In this document: one piece after another, positions 1 through 8,283 of the stretch
Layout: every line of letters begins with the position of its first letter
Position numbering within the stretch: position 1 is the stretch's first letter
From: Cellulomonas gilvus ATCC 13127
GTDB lineage: Bacteria > Actinomycetota > Actinomycetes > Actinomycetales > Cellulomonadaceae
Length of the DNA stretch: 64,000 bases
Direction of reading: 5' to 3'
NCBI RefSeq assembly: GCF_000218545.1
Contig: NC_015671.1
Coordinates: 1,860,001 to 1,924,000 of the forward strand
The notes under the pieces: generated by a model
Databases searched by the model: none
Told to the model about the DNA's origin: nothing
What the model saw: only the letters and a program-made list of their open reading frames with translations
Made by a program: the position numbers and the translations under genes

Positions 1-2
1 TC

Positions 3-194
3 GACGCGATCCGGCACGCCGCGATCGCCGACGGTGCGCGCACCGTGTCGCTGTGGCTGGTGGACGGCAACCACGCGGCCGGCGACCTGTACGTGCGCGC
101 CGGGTTCACGCGCACCGGCGAGCGCATGGCGACACCGCGAGACGCGGACGTCATCGAGGAGCGGTACGTCCTGGAGCTCCCGCGCCCCGCATAA
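3..194 (+). CDS. GNAT-family N-acetyltransferase, C-terminal part
   Basis: This is the 3' end of a gene that begins outside the window; 63 codons precede the TAA. The peptide carries a typical GNAT C-terminal pattern: a beta strand (VSLWLV), then N-x-A-A-x-x-L-Y-x-x-x-G-F, the acetyl-CoA-binding helix and final strand region, and a closing strand (YVLEL). It probably acetylates a small molecule or protein amine. Nothing seen fixes the substrate. Family assignment is fairly secure from the N..A..LY...GF motif; function is unknown. Confidence 0.75.
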   Translation, partial: DAIRHAAIADGARTVSLWLVDGNHAAGDLYVRAGFTRTGERMATPRDADVIEERYVLELPRPA

Positions 195-256
195 CGGGCC
201 GTCTGCCTGAGCGGCGCCCTTGCGCGCAGCACGGGGTGTGCTGACATGCTGGCCCG

Positions 257-610
257 ATGGAACGCGTTCTGGGCATCGGCGGCTACTTCTTGCGTGCGGA
301 CGACCCGGCGGCGCTGACCGCGTGGTATCGGGAGTGCCTCGGCCTGGACGCCGAGGCGCAGGAGCTCTGGCGTCAGGACGCCGGCGTCACGGTGTTCGCG
401 ACGTTCGAGCCGCAGTCGGACTACTTCGGCTCCCCGGACCAGCGCGTGATGCTGAACTTCCGCGTGCGGGACCTGGACGCGATGCTCGCGCAGCTGCGTG
501 AGCGCGGGGCGGACGTCGCGCCAGAGGTCCAGGACATGGAGGGCGTCGGGCGGTTCGGGTGGGTCACCGATCCCGAGGGCAACCGCATCGAGCTCTGGCA
601 GCCCGCCTGA
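257..610 (+). CDS. VOC-family (glyoxalase-like) protein
   Basis: A 117-residue single-module vicinal-oxygen-chelate protein. The N-terminus (GGYFLRADDPAALTAWY) and the C-terminal stretch (GWVTDPEGNRIELWQP) are the two halves of the glyoxalase/bleomycin-resistance fold; the final E-L-W is the usual metal-ligand or strand position. Members act as dioxygenases, lyases or drug-binding proteins, and the substrate cannot be read from sequence. The ATG at 257 lies 62 bases after the preceding stop. The gene stands alone, convergent with the next gene on the minus strand. Confidence 0.85.
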   Translation: MERVLGIGGYFLRADDPAALTAWYRECLGLDAEAQELWRQDAGVTVFATFEPQSDYFGSPDQRVMLNFRVRDLDAMLAQLRERGADVAPEVQDMEGVGRFGWVTDPEGNRIELWQPA

Positions 611-621
611 CGCAGCCCACG

Positions 622-1260
622 TCAGCGCGACGCGTGGGCCAGGCGCTGGGCGCCGGGTCCGCTCAGCCGCGCGGCGGCCGCCCCGCGCCCCGCCATCGCG
701 AGGACCAGGTCGAGCGTGGTGCCGGTGACCTCCGGCCCGTCACCCGCACGGAAGTCGCTGTCGGTCGCGACGAGGCGCAGCCCCCGCGCGGCGCGGCGCG
801 AGTTGACCGCGAAGTCCTTGCGCACGTACCCCTCGGCCACCGCGACCACGGACTCGGCGGCCGGCGCGGTGGCGATCCCGAGCGGCTCACGGACGTCCTG
901 CGCGTGCACCACGACCTCACCGAGCCAGGCCCAGAGGTCACCTGTCGCCGCGATGCGGGAGGGCACGACCGACCGGAACCTCTCGAGCGTCTCGCCGGGC
1001 GCCGTCCCGCGGTGCTCGGCCAGGCGGCGCTCGTTGTGCACCGCCGCATCGAAGCGGGCCGCGGCGATGCTCCTGAGCCAGGCCCACCGGGCGGTGCTCG
1101 CGGCCGCCGTCAGGTGCGCGACGACGTCCTGGACGGTCCAGCGGTCGCACGCGGACGGAGCCGCCCACTGCTCGGGCGTCAGGGCCGCGAGATCGTCGGC
1201 CAACCGCGCGCGTTCGGCGGCGATCGCGTTCCAGTACTGCTCAGTCGTCCAGGACGGCAT
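622..1260 (-). CDS. Maleylpyruvate isomerase N-terminal/DinB-like domain protein (TIGR03083-type)
   Basis: A 212-residue protein. The start ATG at 1260 is set by AAGGAG six bases upstream. The N-terminal helix bundle has the W-T-V-Q-D-V-V-A-H-L pattern (the conserved H is a metal ligand in mycothiol-dependent maleylpyruvate isomerase-type bundles). A second H appears in V-V-H-A-Q-D-V-R, the usual H-x-x-D position. Such proteins are thought to be mycothiol-dependent transferases or isomerases of actinobacteria. It is divergent from the HxlR regulator at 1339 and probably controlled by it. Confidence 0.8.
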   Translation of the reverse strand: MPSWTTEQYWNAIAAERARLADDLAALTPEQWAAPSACDRWTVQDVVAHLTAAASTARWAWLRSIAAARFDAAVHNERRLAEHRGTAPGETLERFRSVVPSRIAATGDLWAWLGEVVVHAQDVREPLGIATAPAAESVVAVAEGYVRKDFAVNSRRAARGLRLVATDSDFRAGDGPEVTGTTLDLVLAMAGRGAAAARLSGPGAQRLAHASR

Positions 1261-1285
1261 CACGGGCTCCTTCGTCGTCGGCACT

Positions 1286-1311
1286 TCGGAAACAGTAGTG
1301 CACACTTCCGA
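1286..1311. promoter_or_regulatory. Inverted repeat in divergent promoter, candidate HxlR operator
   Basis: TCGGAA (1286-1291) and TTCCGA (1306-1311) form a perfect 6-bp inverted repeat separated by 14 bases. It lies between the divergent starts at 1260 and 1339. Both arms also sit in a near direct repeat (CACTTCGGA/CACTTCCGA). A regulator gene is one of the flanking genes, so this is the obvious candidate operator. Confidence 0.45.
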
Positions 1312-1338
1312 TGCGCGACCACGGGGTACATTCAGCCG

Positions 1339-2019
1339 GTGGGCACGCGACGCACGTACGGCTCGTACAACGACGGCTGCGCGACCGCGCACGCCCTCGA
1401 CCTGATCGGCGAACGCTGGACCATGATCGTCGTGCGTGAGCTGCTGCTGGGCCCCAAGAGGTTCGCGCACCTGCAGCAGGACGTGCAGGGCATCGGGCCG
1501 TCGGTCCTGGCGCAACGACTCCAGCACCTCGAGTCCGAGGGCATCGCGGAGCGCCGCCACCTGCCGGCCCCTGCCGACGTCGACGTGTACGCGCTCACCG
1601 AGCGCGGGCTGCGGCTCGAGGCCGTGAACACCGCCCTCGCGACGTGGGCGGCCGACTCGCCCGGTCTGCTGTGGGACGCGGACATGAGCCCGGACACTCT
1701 CGTCCTGGCGATGCGTGCGCACGCGCGTCCGCGCGTCGACCGGGCGGACCCGACCGTCGTCGCGCTCCACCTGGTGGACTCACGCCGCGAGGGCGCCGCG
1801 CCCGTCGCGTACACCGCCACGATGACCGACGAGCGCACGACCGTGGTCCGGGACGCCGCGGGACCCGCAGCGCCGCACGCCGTGCTGCGGGCGACGACGC
1901 GCGCGCTCAAGCGCGTGATCATCGGCGGAGCGGCGCTCGAGCCGTCGCCCGACCTGCAGGTCGAGGGGGAGCGCGGGGCGGTCGACGCGCTGGTGAGGGC
2001 CACGGCGCTGCACGCGTGA
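1339..2019 (+). CDS. HxlR-family winged-helix transcriptional regulator
   Basis: A 226-residue protein starting at GTG 1339. Residues ~10-105 carry the HxlR (DUF24) winged helix: C-A-T-A-x-A-L-D-L-I-G-E-R-W-T, R-E-L-L-L-G-P-K-R-F, L-x-Q-R-L-x-x-L-E-x-E-G-I. The early Cys (C14) matches redox-sensing members. The C-terminal ~100 residues form an extra sterol-carrier/SCP2-like extension common in actinobacterial HxlR proteins. It is divergent from the isomerase-like gene at 622-1260. The much longer open frame upstream is antisense to that gene and was not used. Confidence 0.85.
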   Translation: MGTRRTYGSYNDGCATAHALDLIGERWTMIVVRELLLGPKRFAHLQQDVQGIGPSVLAQRLQHLESEGIAERRHLPAPADVDVYALTERGLRLEAVNTALATWAADSPGLLWDADMSPDTLVLAMRAHARPRVDRADPTVVALHLVDSRREGAAPVAYTATMTDERTTVVRDAAGPAAPHAVLRATTRALKRVIIGGAALEPSPDLQVEGERGAVDALVRATALHA

Positions 2020-2028
2020 CCGGAGACG

Positions 2029-2652
2029 TCACCCGCGTGCGGGCGGCGCGTCCTCCCGGTCGTGCGGACGCCGTTCGTCGGCGGGGGCTCGCGGCGGGGC
2101 GATCGACGTCCACAGCGGCCCCGTGACGAACCAGATCAGCAGCACCACCGAGGCGCGCCCGCCCCACCCGAGCAGCACCGCCCGCTGCTGCTCGGCGGCC
2201 TCGTCCGACCCGTCCGCGATCAGGAGCAGGACGCCGAGGATCGCGACCGCCACGGTCCACGCGAGCAGCACGCGACCCCAGAGCGCCCACTCGTGCCGGA
2301 CCTTCGCGGACCCGTACCTCGGGGGCCTCGGAGGGGGCGGGCCTCCCGCGAACCGGTGCGCGACCCAGGCATCGACCGCATGCACGGTGCGCCTGCCGAA
2401 CGCGACCGTGAAGCCGAGGTAGAGCGCGGCGAGGCCGTGGGTCCACGACGCCTCGGACCCGCGCAGCAGGTCCCCGACGGTCGCGGCCAGCAGCACGACC
2501 TCGAGCAGCGGCTCGCACAGCAGGAGGACCGTCGACGTGCGGCGCAGGTGCAGCGCGTACCGGGCCACGACCGCCGCGAGCAGGAACACCCAGAAGGCGA
2601 CCTCGCACGCGACGACCAGGGCAGCGACGGGGTTGTCGCGGATGGCGTCCAT
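2029..2652 (-). CDS. Integral membrane protein of unknown function
   Basis: A 207-residue protein starting at ATG 2652. Hydrophobic segments appear near residues 10-30 (ALVVACEVAFWVFLLAAVVA), 38-60, 75-95, 130-152 and 170-190, with a proline-rich cytoplasmic-type loop (G-G-P-P-P-P-R-P-P) and a charged C-terminus. The layout resembles small voltage-sensor-like or ion-channel-associated membrane proteins, but no charged S4-like segment is obvious. It is divergent from the histidine kinase at 2762. I do not recognise the family. Confidence 0.7.
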   Translation of the reverse strand: MDAIRDNPVAALVVACEVAFWVFLLAAVVARYALHLRRTSTVLLLCEPLLEVVLLAATVGDLLRGSEASWTHGLAALYLGFTVAFGRRTVHAVDAWVAHRFAGGPPPPRPPRYGSAKVRHEWALWGRVLLAWTVAVAILGVLLLIADGSDEAAEQQRAVLLGWGGRASVVLLIWFVTGPLWTSIAPPRAPADERRPHDREDAPPARG

Positions 2653-2761
2653 GACCCCGAGCGTGCGACGCGGCCCACGGTGCGGTCGTCGGCCGTCCCG
2701 ACGATCCTGCGCGCCGCGGTCCTCCCTTCGGACGAGGCCACGCCGACGGTGCTGTGCTGGG

Positions 2762-4099
2762 ATGGGCGCCGTGACCGCCTCGACCGCCGTGCTGCGCCGG
2801 CTCCGGCCCTCCGGCGGGCTCGGCGACCGCGGCACGGCCGCGCTCTACCTGGTGGTCGGGCTGGTCCTCGTGGGCACGGGGGTGCACGGGCCGGGCGGAC
2901 CCGTCGGCGGGCCGGCGCGCACCTGGGTCCACATCGGGCTCCTGGTGCTGGCCTGCACCGCCCTGGTCCTCAAGCGCCGTGCGCCGATGGTGGTGCTGGG
3001 CGTCGTCACCGCGCTCGCGCTCGCGAGCGGGACGGTCGGCGGCAGCCTCGGGCTGCTGCTCGTCTTCTTCGACGCGCTGTACACCGCGGCGCTCCTGGTC
3101 GGTCGGCGGGCGCGCGCGGTCCTCACGTCGCTCGTCGTGGCGGTCGGGGTCGCGGCGCCGACCGCCACGCTGGTCGCCGGTCAGTCCGCGTCGCAGGTGG
3201 TCGGGGCGACGCTCCAGGTGGTCGCGCTGCTGGTCACGCCGCTGTGGTGGGCGTCGGACGTGCGGACACGCACCGAGCTGGCCGATGTGGAGTCCCGCCG
3301 TGCGGACCTGGAGCGTGAGCAGGCCGCGCTCGCGCGGGTGCACGCGGCCGACGCCGTGCGGATCGCCGAGCTGGACCGCGCGGCGGCCGTGCGCGAGGAG
3401 CGCGCCGCGATGGCGCGCGACCTGCACGACGTCGTCGCGGGCCGGTTGTCGGCGATCGCGATCCACGCCGAGGCCGCGCTGGCCGGGACACCGGACGCCA
3501 CACGGGACAGGACCGCGCTCGCGGCCGTGCGGGAGCAGGCCGTCGCGTCGCTCGACGAGATGCGTTCGATGATCCTGGTCCTGCGCGGCGCGCCGGGCGC
3601 GACCGGTCCGACGACCGCGCCGGCCGGCCTCGACCGCCTCGACGAGCTGCTCGCCGCCGCCCGCGCGGCCGGCACCGACGTGCGCGCCCGGGTCGACGTG
3701 GACCGTCGTCCGCTGCCCGCGGCCGTCGACCACGCCGCCTACCGGATCGTCCAGGAGGCGCTCGCCAACGCCGCGTCGCACGGCGCCGGCGGGCCGGTCG
3801 CCCTCGAGGTCGCCGAACGGGACGCACGCCTCGAGATCGTCGTGACGAGTGCGCTGGCCCGTGCCGACGAGGCGGCCACCGGTCCCGCGCCGCGGCCCGG
3901 GCTCGCGCCGTCGCTCGGCACCGCCACCGGCCTGGTCACCATGACCGAGCGCGCCCGGTCGCTGGGCGGCACGCTCGACGCTGGCGCCGACGGACCGACC
4001 TGGCGTGTGCGTGCGGTCCTTCCCGTGGCCCTCCCGGCGGACCACGTGGGGGACCGCGCGCCGGGTGCTGCACCTCTCGACACCTTGGAGGCCTCGTGA
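2762..4099 (+). CDS. NarL-type sensor histidine kinase
   Basis: A 445-residue membrane kinase. Four or five N-terminal transmembrane segments span about residues 25-165, followed by a coiled coil (~170-210). A HisKA_3 phosphoacceptor motif follows, M-A-R-D-L-H-D-V-V-A-G-R-L-S, with H222. The N box (V-Q-E-A-L-A-N-A-A-S-H) and G box (G-L-V-T-M-T-E-R-A-R-S-L-G-G) of the HATPase domain are present. It should autophosphorylate H222 and pass the phosphate to the response regulator, whose GTG overlaps this gene's TGA by four bases. The signal is unknown. The ATG at 2762 is chosen; a GTG three codons later is possible. Confidence 0.92.
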   Translation: MGAVTASTAVLRRLRPSGGLGDRGTAALYLVVGLVLVGTGVHGPGGPVGGPARTWVHIGLLVLACTALVLKRRAPMVVLGVVTALALASGTVGGSLGLLLVFFDALYTAALLVGRRARAVLTSLVVAVGVAAPTATLVAGQSASQVVGATLQVVALLVTPLWWASDVRTRTELADVESRRADLEREQAALARVHAADAVRIAELDRAAAVREERAAMARDLHDVVAGRLSAIAIHAEAALAGTPDATRDRTALAAVREQAVASLDEMRSMILVLRGAPGATGPTTAPAGLDRLDELLAAARAAGTDVRARVDVDRRPLPAAVDHAAYRIVQEALANAASHGAGGPVALEVAERDARLEIVVTSALARADEAATGPAPRPGLAPSLGTATGLVTMTERARSLGGTLDAGADGPTWRVRAVLPVALPADHVGDRAPGAAPLDTLEAS

Positions 4100-4779
4100 C
4101 CACACCCGTGCGCGTGCTGCTCGCCGACGACCACGGCGCGATCCGGACTGGGTTGCGGCTGATGCTCGAGCAGGCCGGGGACGTCGTCGTCGTGGGGGAA
4201 GCCGCCGACGGGGCCGCGGCCGTGCGCAACGCCCGCGCGCTGCGGCCTGACGTCGTGCTCATGGACATCCGGATGCCCGGCACCGACGGGATCACCGCGA
4301 CGCGGCAGATCGTGGACGAGGGACTGGCGGACGTCGTCGCCCTCACCACGTTCGACCTGGACGAGTACCTGTTCGGGGTGCTCCAGGCGGGGGCCGTGGG
4401 CTTCCTGCTCAAGTCCGTGGGTGCGCACGAGCTCGTCGAGGCGGTGCGCCGGGTGGCCGCGGGCGACGGGATCCTGGCGCCCGAGGTCACGCGACGTCTC
4501 ATCGCGGGCGCGGTCGCCGGGACGGCGGCCACCGGACGCACCACCGCGGCGACCGGGGCCCCCGACGACACCGCCCCGGGGTTCGCCGAGCTCACCGCGC
4601 GCGAACGGGAGGTGCTGGCCCTGCTGGGCGAGGGGATGTCGAACCGCCGGATCGCGGCGGCGCTGGTGATCTCCGAGACCACCGCGAAGACCCACGTCAG
4701 CCGGGTGCTCACCAAGCTCGGGTGCCGCAGCAGGCTGGAGGCGGCCGCCCTGGCGCACCGGTCAGGGCTGGTCGGCTGA
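4096..4779 (+). CDS. NarL/FixJ-family response regulator
   Basis: A 227-residue regulator. The receiver domain has acidic D11/D12, phosphoacceptor D57 (V-V-L-M-D-I-R-M-P-G), T84 and K106. A linker of about 35 residues rich in Ala/Thr follows. The C-terminal LuxR helix-turn-helix has L-T-A-R-E-R-E-V-L-A-L and S-E-T-T-A-K-T-H-V-S. It is translationally coupled to the upstream kinase (GTGA overlap) and is its near-certain partner. Target promoters cannot be read from the window. Confidence 0.95.
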   Translation: MTTPVRVLLADDHGAIRTGLRLMLEQAGDVVVVGEAADGAAAVRNARALRPDVVLMDIRMPGTDGITATRQIVDEGLADVVALTTFDLDEYLFGVLQAGAVGFLLKSVGAHELVEAVRRVAAGDGILAPEVTRRLIAGAVAGTAATGRTTAATGAPDDTAPGFAELTAREREVLALLGEGMSNRRIAAALVISETTAKTHVSRVLTKLGCRSRLEAAALAHRSGLVG

Positions 4780-4825
4780 CCGCGACTGTCCGCGCCGCCA
4801 CCGTCCGCACGGGCGCGGACGTCGG

Positions 4826-5566
4826 TCAGCGCCGCTCGATCGCGTCGAGGTCCCGGACGGCATACCGGTGGTGCTCCCACTCCTCCTCGAGGATCGTGTG
4901 CAGGCAGGACAGGGTGGTCTCGGGATGCTCCGGGCTCCACGGGTTGGCGCGGACGGTCTCCAGCTCCTCGGCGCTGACCTGCGCCAGGAAGTCCCGGACC
5001 AGCGCGACGTGCTCGGCGCGCGAGGCGAGCACCTCGTCGTATGTGGGGTCGGGCCGCGAGAACACGGACATGTCGTTGCCGTCGGCCTCGTACTCCACGT
5101 TCGGCTGACCGATCGGGTCGTACGGCTGCTCGACCCCGAGGACGGCGCGTCGCAGCCACACGTCGGTGGCCATCACCAGGTGCCGCAGCGTCTGCGCGAA
5201 CGTCCACTCACCGTCGACCGAGACGTCCGGCGTCCCGGCCGGCATCGCCGCGACGCGGTCGAGCGTGCTGCTCCACGTCCGCTCGAGCGCGGCCCACGCC
5301 TCACGCAGCGCCTCCGGCTCGGCGACGCGCCGCAGCTCGCGCCCGGGGAAGCGCCGGTCCAGCTCGGCGTCGACGTAGGCCACCACGTCCACCCCGTTGA
5401 CCAGGAACGGTGCGCTCAGCCACGGGGCGTCCAGGTCGGCGCCCTGCAGCTCGACGCCCCGCATGACGGCCCCGGACAGGTCGGCACGCACGAAGCGTGC
5501 CCCGGACAGGTCCGCGTCCACGAACCGTGCTCCACGCAGGTCCTCGGACCCGTCGAACGTCCTCAT
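4826..5566 (-). CDS. Pentapeptide-repeat/DinB-superfamily fusion protein
   Basis: A 246-residue protein starting at ATG 5566. The first ~45 residues hold about five A(D/N)LSG(A/V)-type pentapeptide repeats (L-R-G-A-R-F, L-S-G-A-R-F, L-S-G-A-V-M, L-Q-G-A-D-L). From ~95 to the end a DinB-like four-helix bundle follows, with H-L-V-M-A-T-D and a late H (E-W-E-H-H-R-Y-A-V-R-D-L), the usual metal ligands. DinB-fold enzymes use mycothiol or bacillithiol; the pentapeptide segment may be a short beta-helix cap. Function is inferred from fold only. Confidence 0.8.
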   Translation of the reverse strand: MRTFDGSEDLRGARFVDADLSGARFVRADLSGAVMRGVELQGADLDAPWLSAPFLVNGVDVVAYVDAELDRRFPGRELRRVAEPEALREAWAALERTWSSTLDRVAAMPAGTPDVSVDGEWTFAQTLRHLVMATDVWLRRAVLGVEQPYDPIGQPNVEYEADGNDMSVFSRPDPTYDEVLASRAEHVALVRDFLAQVSAEELETVRANPWSPEHPETTLSCLHTILEEEWEHHRYAVRDLDAIERR

Positions 5567-5751
5567 GCCCCCACCGTCCTCGGCCCGCGGCCGCCGCGCG
5601 TCTCGCCGTCGCGGCCACTGTGGTGAACCGCCCGCGGGGACGTCAAGGCCCGGCGCCGACCCGCGCGGTGCGCCGACGGGTGGACGTGCCGACCCGCCGC
5701 GTCCGACCGCGGGCGGATGACTGCCTCCCGCGCACACGGCACCGTGATCCG

Positions 5752-6558
5752 GTGCCCTTCACCCTCGCCCATCCCGCCGCCGTGCTCCCTCTCGCGCGCG
5801 GACCGCTGGTGCCCGCCGCCCTGGTCGCGGGCGCGATGAGCCCGGACGTCCCGTACTTCGTGCGGCTGCCCCGGTCGGCGGACGCCTGGTACGAGCCGTT
5901 CGTCAACGCGACGACCACGCACGCGTGGCCGGGCGCGCTCACCGTGGCGGTCCCGAGCGCGGCCGTGCTCCTGGCGGTCTGGTGGTTCGTGCGTCTCCCG
6001 CTGAGGGCTCTCGCCGGCACTGCCAGCCGCGCGCCCGAGCGGAACCGCACCCTGCGCGCCGCCACATGGACGCTCGCCTCCCTGGCCGTCGGTGTCGCGA
6101 CGCACGTCGCCTGGGACGCGGTCACCCACGGCGACGGTGCGGCGGTGCAGCACATCGCCTGGCTGCGGGAGCCGCTGCTCGGCGACATGCCGGCCGCCCG
6201 CGTCCTGCAGCACGCCAGCACGGTCCTCGGCCTCGTGGCGCTCGCGGTGTGGGCCGGGCGCCGGGTCGCCGCGTGGCGCGCGGCGGGTGGGCGTCTGCCC
6301 GTCGACCGGGTGCGCGCCGCGGTCGTCTCCGCACTCGTCGTCGTGGGGCTCGCGGGGGCGCTCGTGGGCGCCGGGTCGGCCGACGCCGGCGCCGAGGTGG
6401 CGCTCTCGTCGGCGGCGACCCGCGGCGGTGCCGCGTTCGTCGTCGCAGGACTCGCTGCCGCCGCCGCGTGGTGGGCGCTCCGCCTGCGGCCCGTGGCCGA
6501 GCCGCGTGCCGACGAGCGGACGGCTGCGACGGGGACACCCTCCACGCCCGCACCGTGA
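5752..6558 (+). CDS. DUF4184-family membrane protein
   Basis: A 268-residue protein starting at GTG 5752, chosen because the product then begins V-P-F-T-L-A-H-P-A-A-V-L-P, the standard start of this family. Conserved polar motifs follow (M-S-P-D-V-P-Y-F, and H-V-A-W-D-A-x-T-H). Five or six hydrophobic helices alternate with them. The H/D pattern resembles membrane metal-dependent hydrolases (a YdjM-like fold), but no activity is established. It ends in a hydrophilic tail. It stands alone, 44 bases before a HAD hydrolase. Confidence 0.8.
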   Translation: MPFTLAHPAAVLPLARGPLVPAALVAGAMSPDVPYFVRLPRSADAWYEPFVNATTTHAWPGALTVAVPSAAVLLAVWWFVRLPLRALAGTASRAPERNRTLRAATWTLASLAVGVATHVAWDAVTHGDGAAVQHIAWLREPLLGDMPAARVLQHASTVLGLVALAVWAGRRVAAWRAAGGRLPVDRVRAAVVSALVVVGLAGALVGAGSADAGAEVALSSAATRGGAAFVVAGLAAAAAWWALRLRPVAEPRADERTAATGTPSTPAP

Positions 6559-6601
6559 CGGCCGGCGAGGGGGAGCGGCGCGGATCGGGCAGGCTGGGCC
6601 T

Positions 6602-7240
6602 GTGCCCGCACCGACGCTGCCCCCGGACCTGCACGCCGTCGTGTTCGACGTGGGGGAGACCCTCGTCGACGAGTCCCGGGCGTGGGCGGACCTCGCCCGC
6701 GCCGCCGGGACCACCCCGTTCACCCTGATGGCCGCGATCGGCGCGACGATCAGCCAGGGTCGCGATCACCGGGACGCGTGGCGGCTGCTCGGCCGGACAC
6801 CACCTGCGTCGGCACCCGACATCCGCGCGGACGACCTGTACGACGACGCTCTCGGCTGCCTGGCGGCGGTGCGGGACGCGGGCCTGGTCGTCGGCGTGGC
6901 GGGGAACCAGCCCGCGGGCGCCGAGGAGGCGCTCCGTTCGGCCGGGGTGCACGTCGACTTCGTCGCGACGTCAGCGACGTGGGGCGTCGCCAAGCCGTCC
7001 GCGGCGTTCTTCGAGCGCGTCGCAGCGGCCTGCCACGTCCCCGCGCACCAGGTGCTCTACGTCGGCGACCGGCTCGACAACGACGTCCGGGCGGCACGCG
7101 CGGTCGGGATGCGCACCGCGTGGCTGCGCCGTGGGCCGTGGGCGCACGTCCAGCCTCGTCGGGCCGAGGACCACGCCGACCTCGAGCTCACCAGCCTCGA
7201 CCTTCTCGCCCGGCTGGTCCGGGACGGCGGTCGCCGGTAG
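6602..7240 (+). CDS. HAD-family hydrolase
   Basis: A 212-residue protein starting at GTG 6602. HAD motif I is V-V-F-D-V-G-E-T-L-V-D, in which the second catalytic Asp is replaced by Glu (DxGET instead of DxDxT), as in several putative hydrolases. Motif II is around V-G-V-A-G-N, motif III the K of V-A-K-P-S, and motif IV Y-V-G-D-R-L-D-N-D. Phosphatase activity with an altered mechanism is likely; the substrate is unknown. Its end overlaps a remnant on the other strand (7188-7520). Confidence 0.88.
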   Translation: MPAPTLPPDLHAVVFDVGETLVDESRAWADLARAAGTTPFTLMAAIGATISQGRDHRDAWRLLGRTPPASAPDIRADDLYDDALGCLAAVRDAGLVVGVAGNQPAGAEEALRSAGVHVDFVATSATWGVAKPSAAFFERVAAACHVPAHQVLYVGDRLDNDVRAARAVGMRTAWLRRGPWAHVQPRRAEDHADLELTSLDLLARLVRDGGRR

Positions 7241-7520
7241 CGGCCTGGTGAGCGGCCGGCGGGACACGTCCCAGCACACCGTTACCGCCCGGGAGCTCGA
7301 CGCGGTGCAGCTCGACGGGGACCGCCGCCAGCCCTGGCTCACCGGCCCCGTCCTGGACGCCGTCGCGGTTCCGGTCGAGCCAGACCACGCCCGTGATGCG
7401 CTGGTTGCCGACCGGCGTCGGCGGGACGACCACGGGCGGCGGAGTCGTCGGCGACGGGGTGGGGGTCGGAGAGGGCGAGGGAGACGGATGCGCGCTGGCG
7501 GGGGAGGCCCGATCGGACAC
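7188..7520 (-). pseudogene. SdrD_B-type surface-protein fragment
   Basis: An open frame of 110 residues begins at GTG 7520, six bases after the ABC permease stop. It has a Pro/Ser/Thr stalk (residues ~12-35). Next comes I-T-G-V-V-W-L-D-R-N-R-D-G-V-Q-D, then G-E-P-G-L-A-A-V-P-V-E-L, the signature start of a SdrD-type B domain found in Gram-positive surface proteins. The domain then degenerates, and there is no signal peptide or sortase motif. The last 53 bases overlap the HAD gene in antisense. It is most likely a truncated remnant. Whether it is translated is uncertain. Confidence 0.4.
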
Positions 7521-7526
7521 GGAGCG

Positions 7527-8282
7527 TCACGCGTCGCGGGCCCTCAGCGTGAGGTGCGCAGCGAGCGTGGTCCAGATCGTGAACAACGCCATCACGGCGA
7601 GCCCGCCCGAGCCGGTCAGGGCTCCGGTGCCGGCGGTCGTGTACGAGGCCTGTCCGGCGGTGGTGGGCCAGTAGGTCCCGGCAAGGTGTCCCACGATGCC
7701 GGGAAGCCCGGGCGCGAGCGCTGGCACGAGCAGCGCCACGGTCACGACGATCGCCAGCGCACCGGAGGACGAGCGCGTCATGGCCCCGAGCGCGACGCCC
7801 AGGACAGCGGTGAGCACCAGGTAGCCGGCCGCGCACAGGATGGCCCGCACGCTGCCCGCGTCGGCCAGGTCCGCCGTCGGCAGGCCCGCGGCACCGAGAG
7901 CCGCCTGGCTCGCGCCGAAGCTGCACGCCACGGTGACCAGCGCGGTCGCGAGGGCGACGAGCGCGGTGACAGCCAGCTTCGTGGCCAGCAGGACCGACCG
8001 CCGGGGCGTGATCGTCAGGCTCGTGACGATCTGACCGGTCGCGTACTCGCTGGTGAACGTCTGGGCTCCCAGTGTCGCGACGAGGATCTGGCCGACGAGG
8101 ATGCCCTTGAAGCTGATGCCCGTCGGGTCGAAGTCCGCGGGCAGGTCTGCCTGCCAGTCCGCCATGAGTCCGCTGATGCCGAGCAGGCTGACCACGACCG
8201 TGACCAGGACGGTGCCGGCCGCCAGGAGCCAGGTGGTGCGGACGCTGCGGGCCTTGATCCACTCGGAGGCGAGGAGGTCCAT
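7527..8282 (-). CDS. ABC transporter permease
   Basis: A 251-residue membrane protein starting at ATG 8282. Six hydrophobic segments are visible (about 17-38, 60-75, 104-128, 150-170, 175-200, 225-245). The start M-D-L-L-A-S-E-W-I-K-A-R-S is typical of ABC-2-type permeases that share an operon with a NatA-like ATPase. The ATPase gene ends one base upstream. Together they should export a lipid, peptide or drug, and both are probably repressed by the adjacent TetR protein. Confidence 0.88.
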   Translation of the reverse strand: MDLLASEWIKARSVRTTWLLAAGTVLVTVVVSLLGISGLMADWQADLPADFDPTGISFKGILVGQILVATLGAQTFTSEYATGQIVTSLTITPRRSVLLATKLAVTALVALATALVTVACSFGASQAALGAAGLPTADLADAGSVRAILCAAGYLVLTAVLGVALGAMTRSSSGALAIVVTVALLVPALAPGLPGIVGHLAGTYWPTTAGQASYTTAGTGALTGSGGLAVMALFTIWTTLAAHLTLRARDA

Positions 8283-8283
8283 G

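Noticed and set aside
559..1338. N-terminal extension of the HxlR regulator
   Set aside because: The extension is antisense to the isomerase-like gene and lies upstream of the natural start; family length fits GTG 1339.
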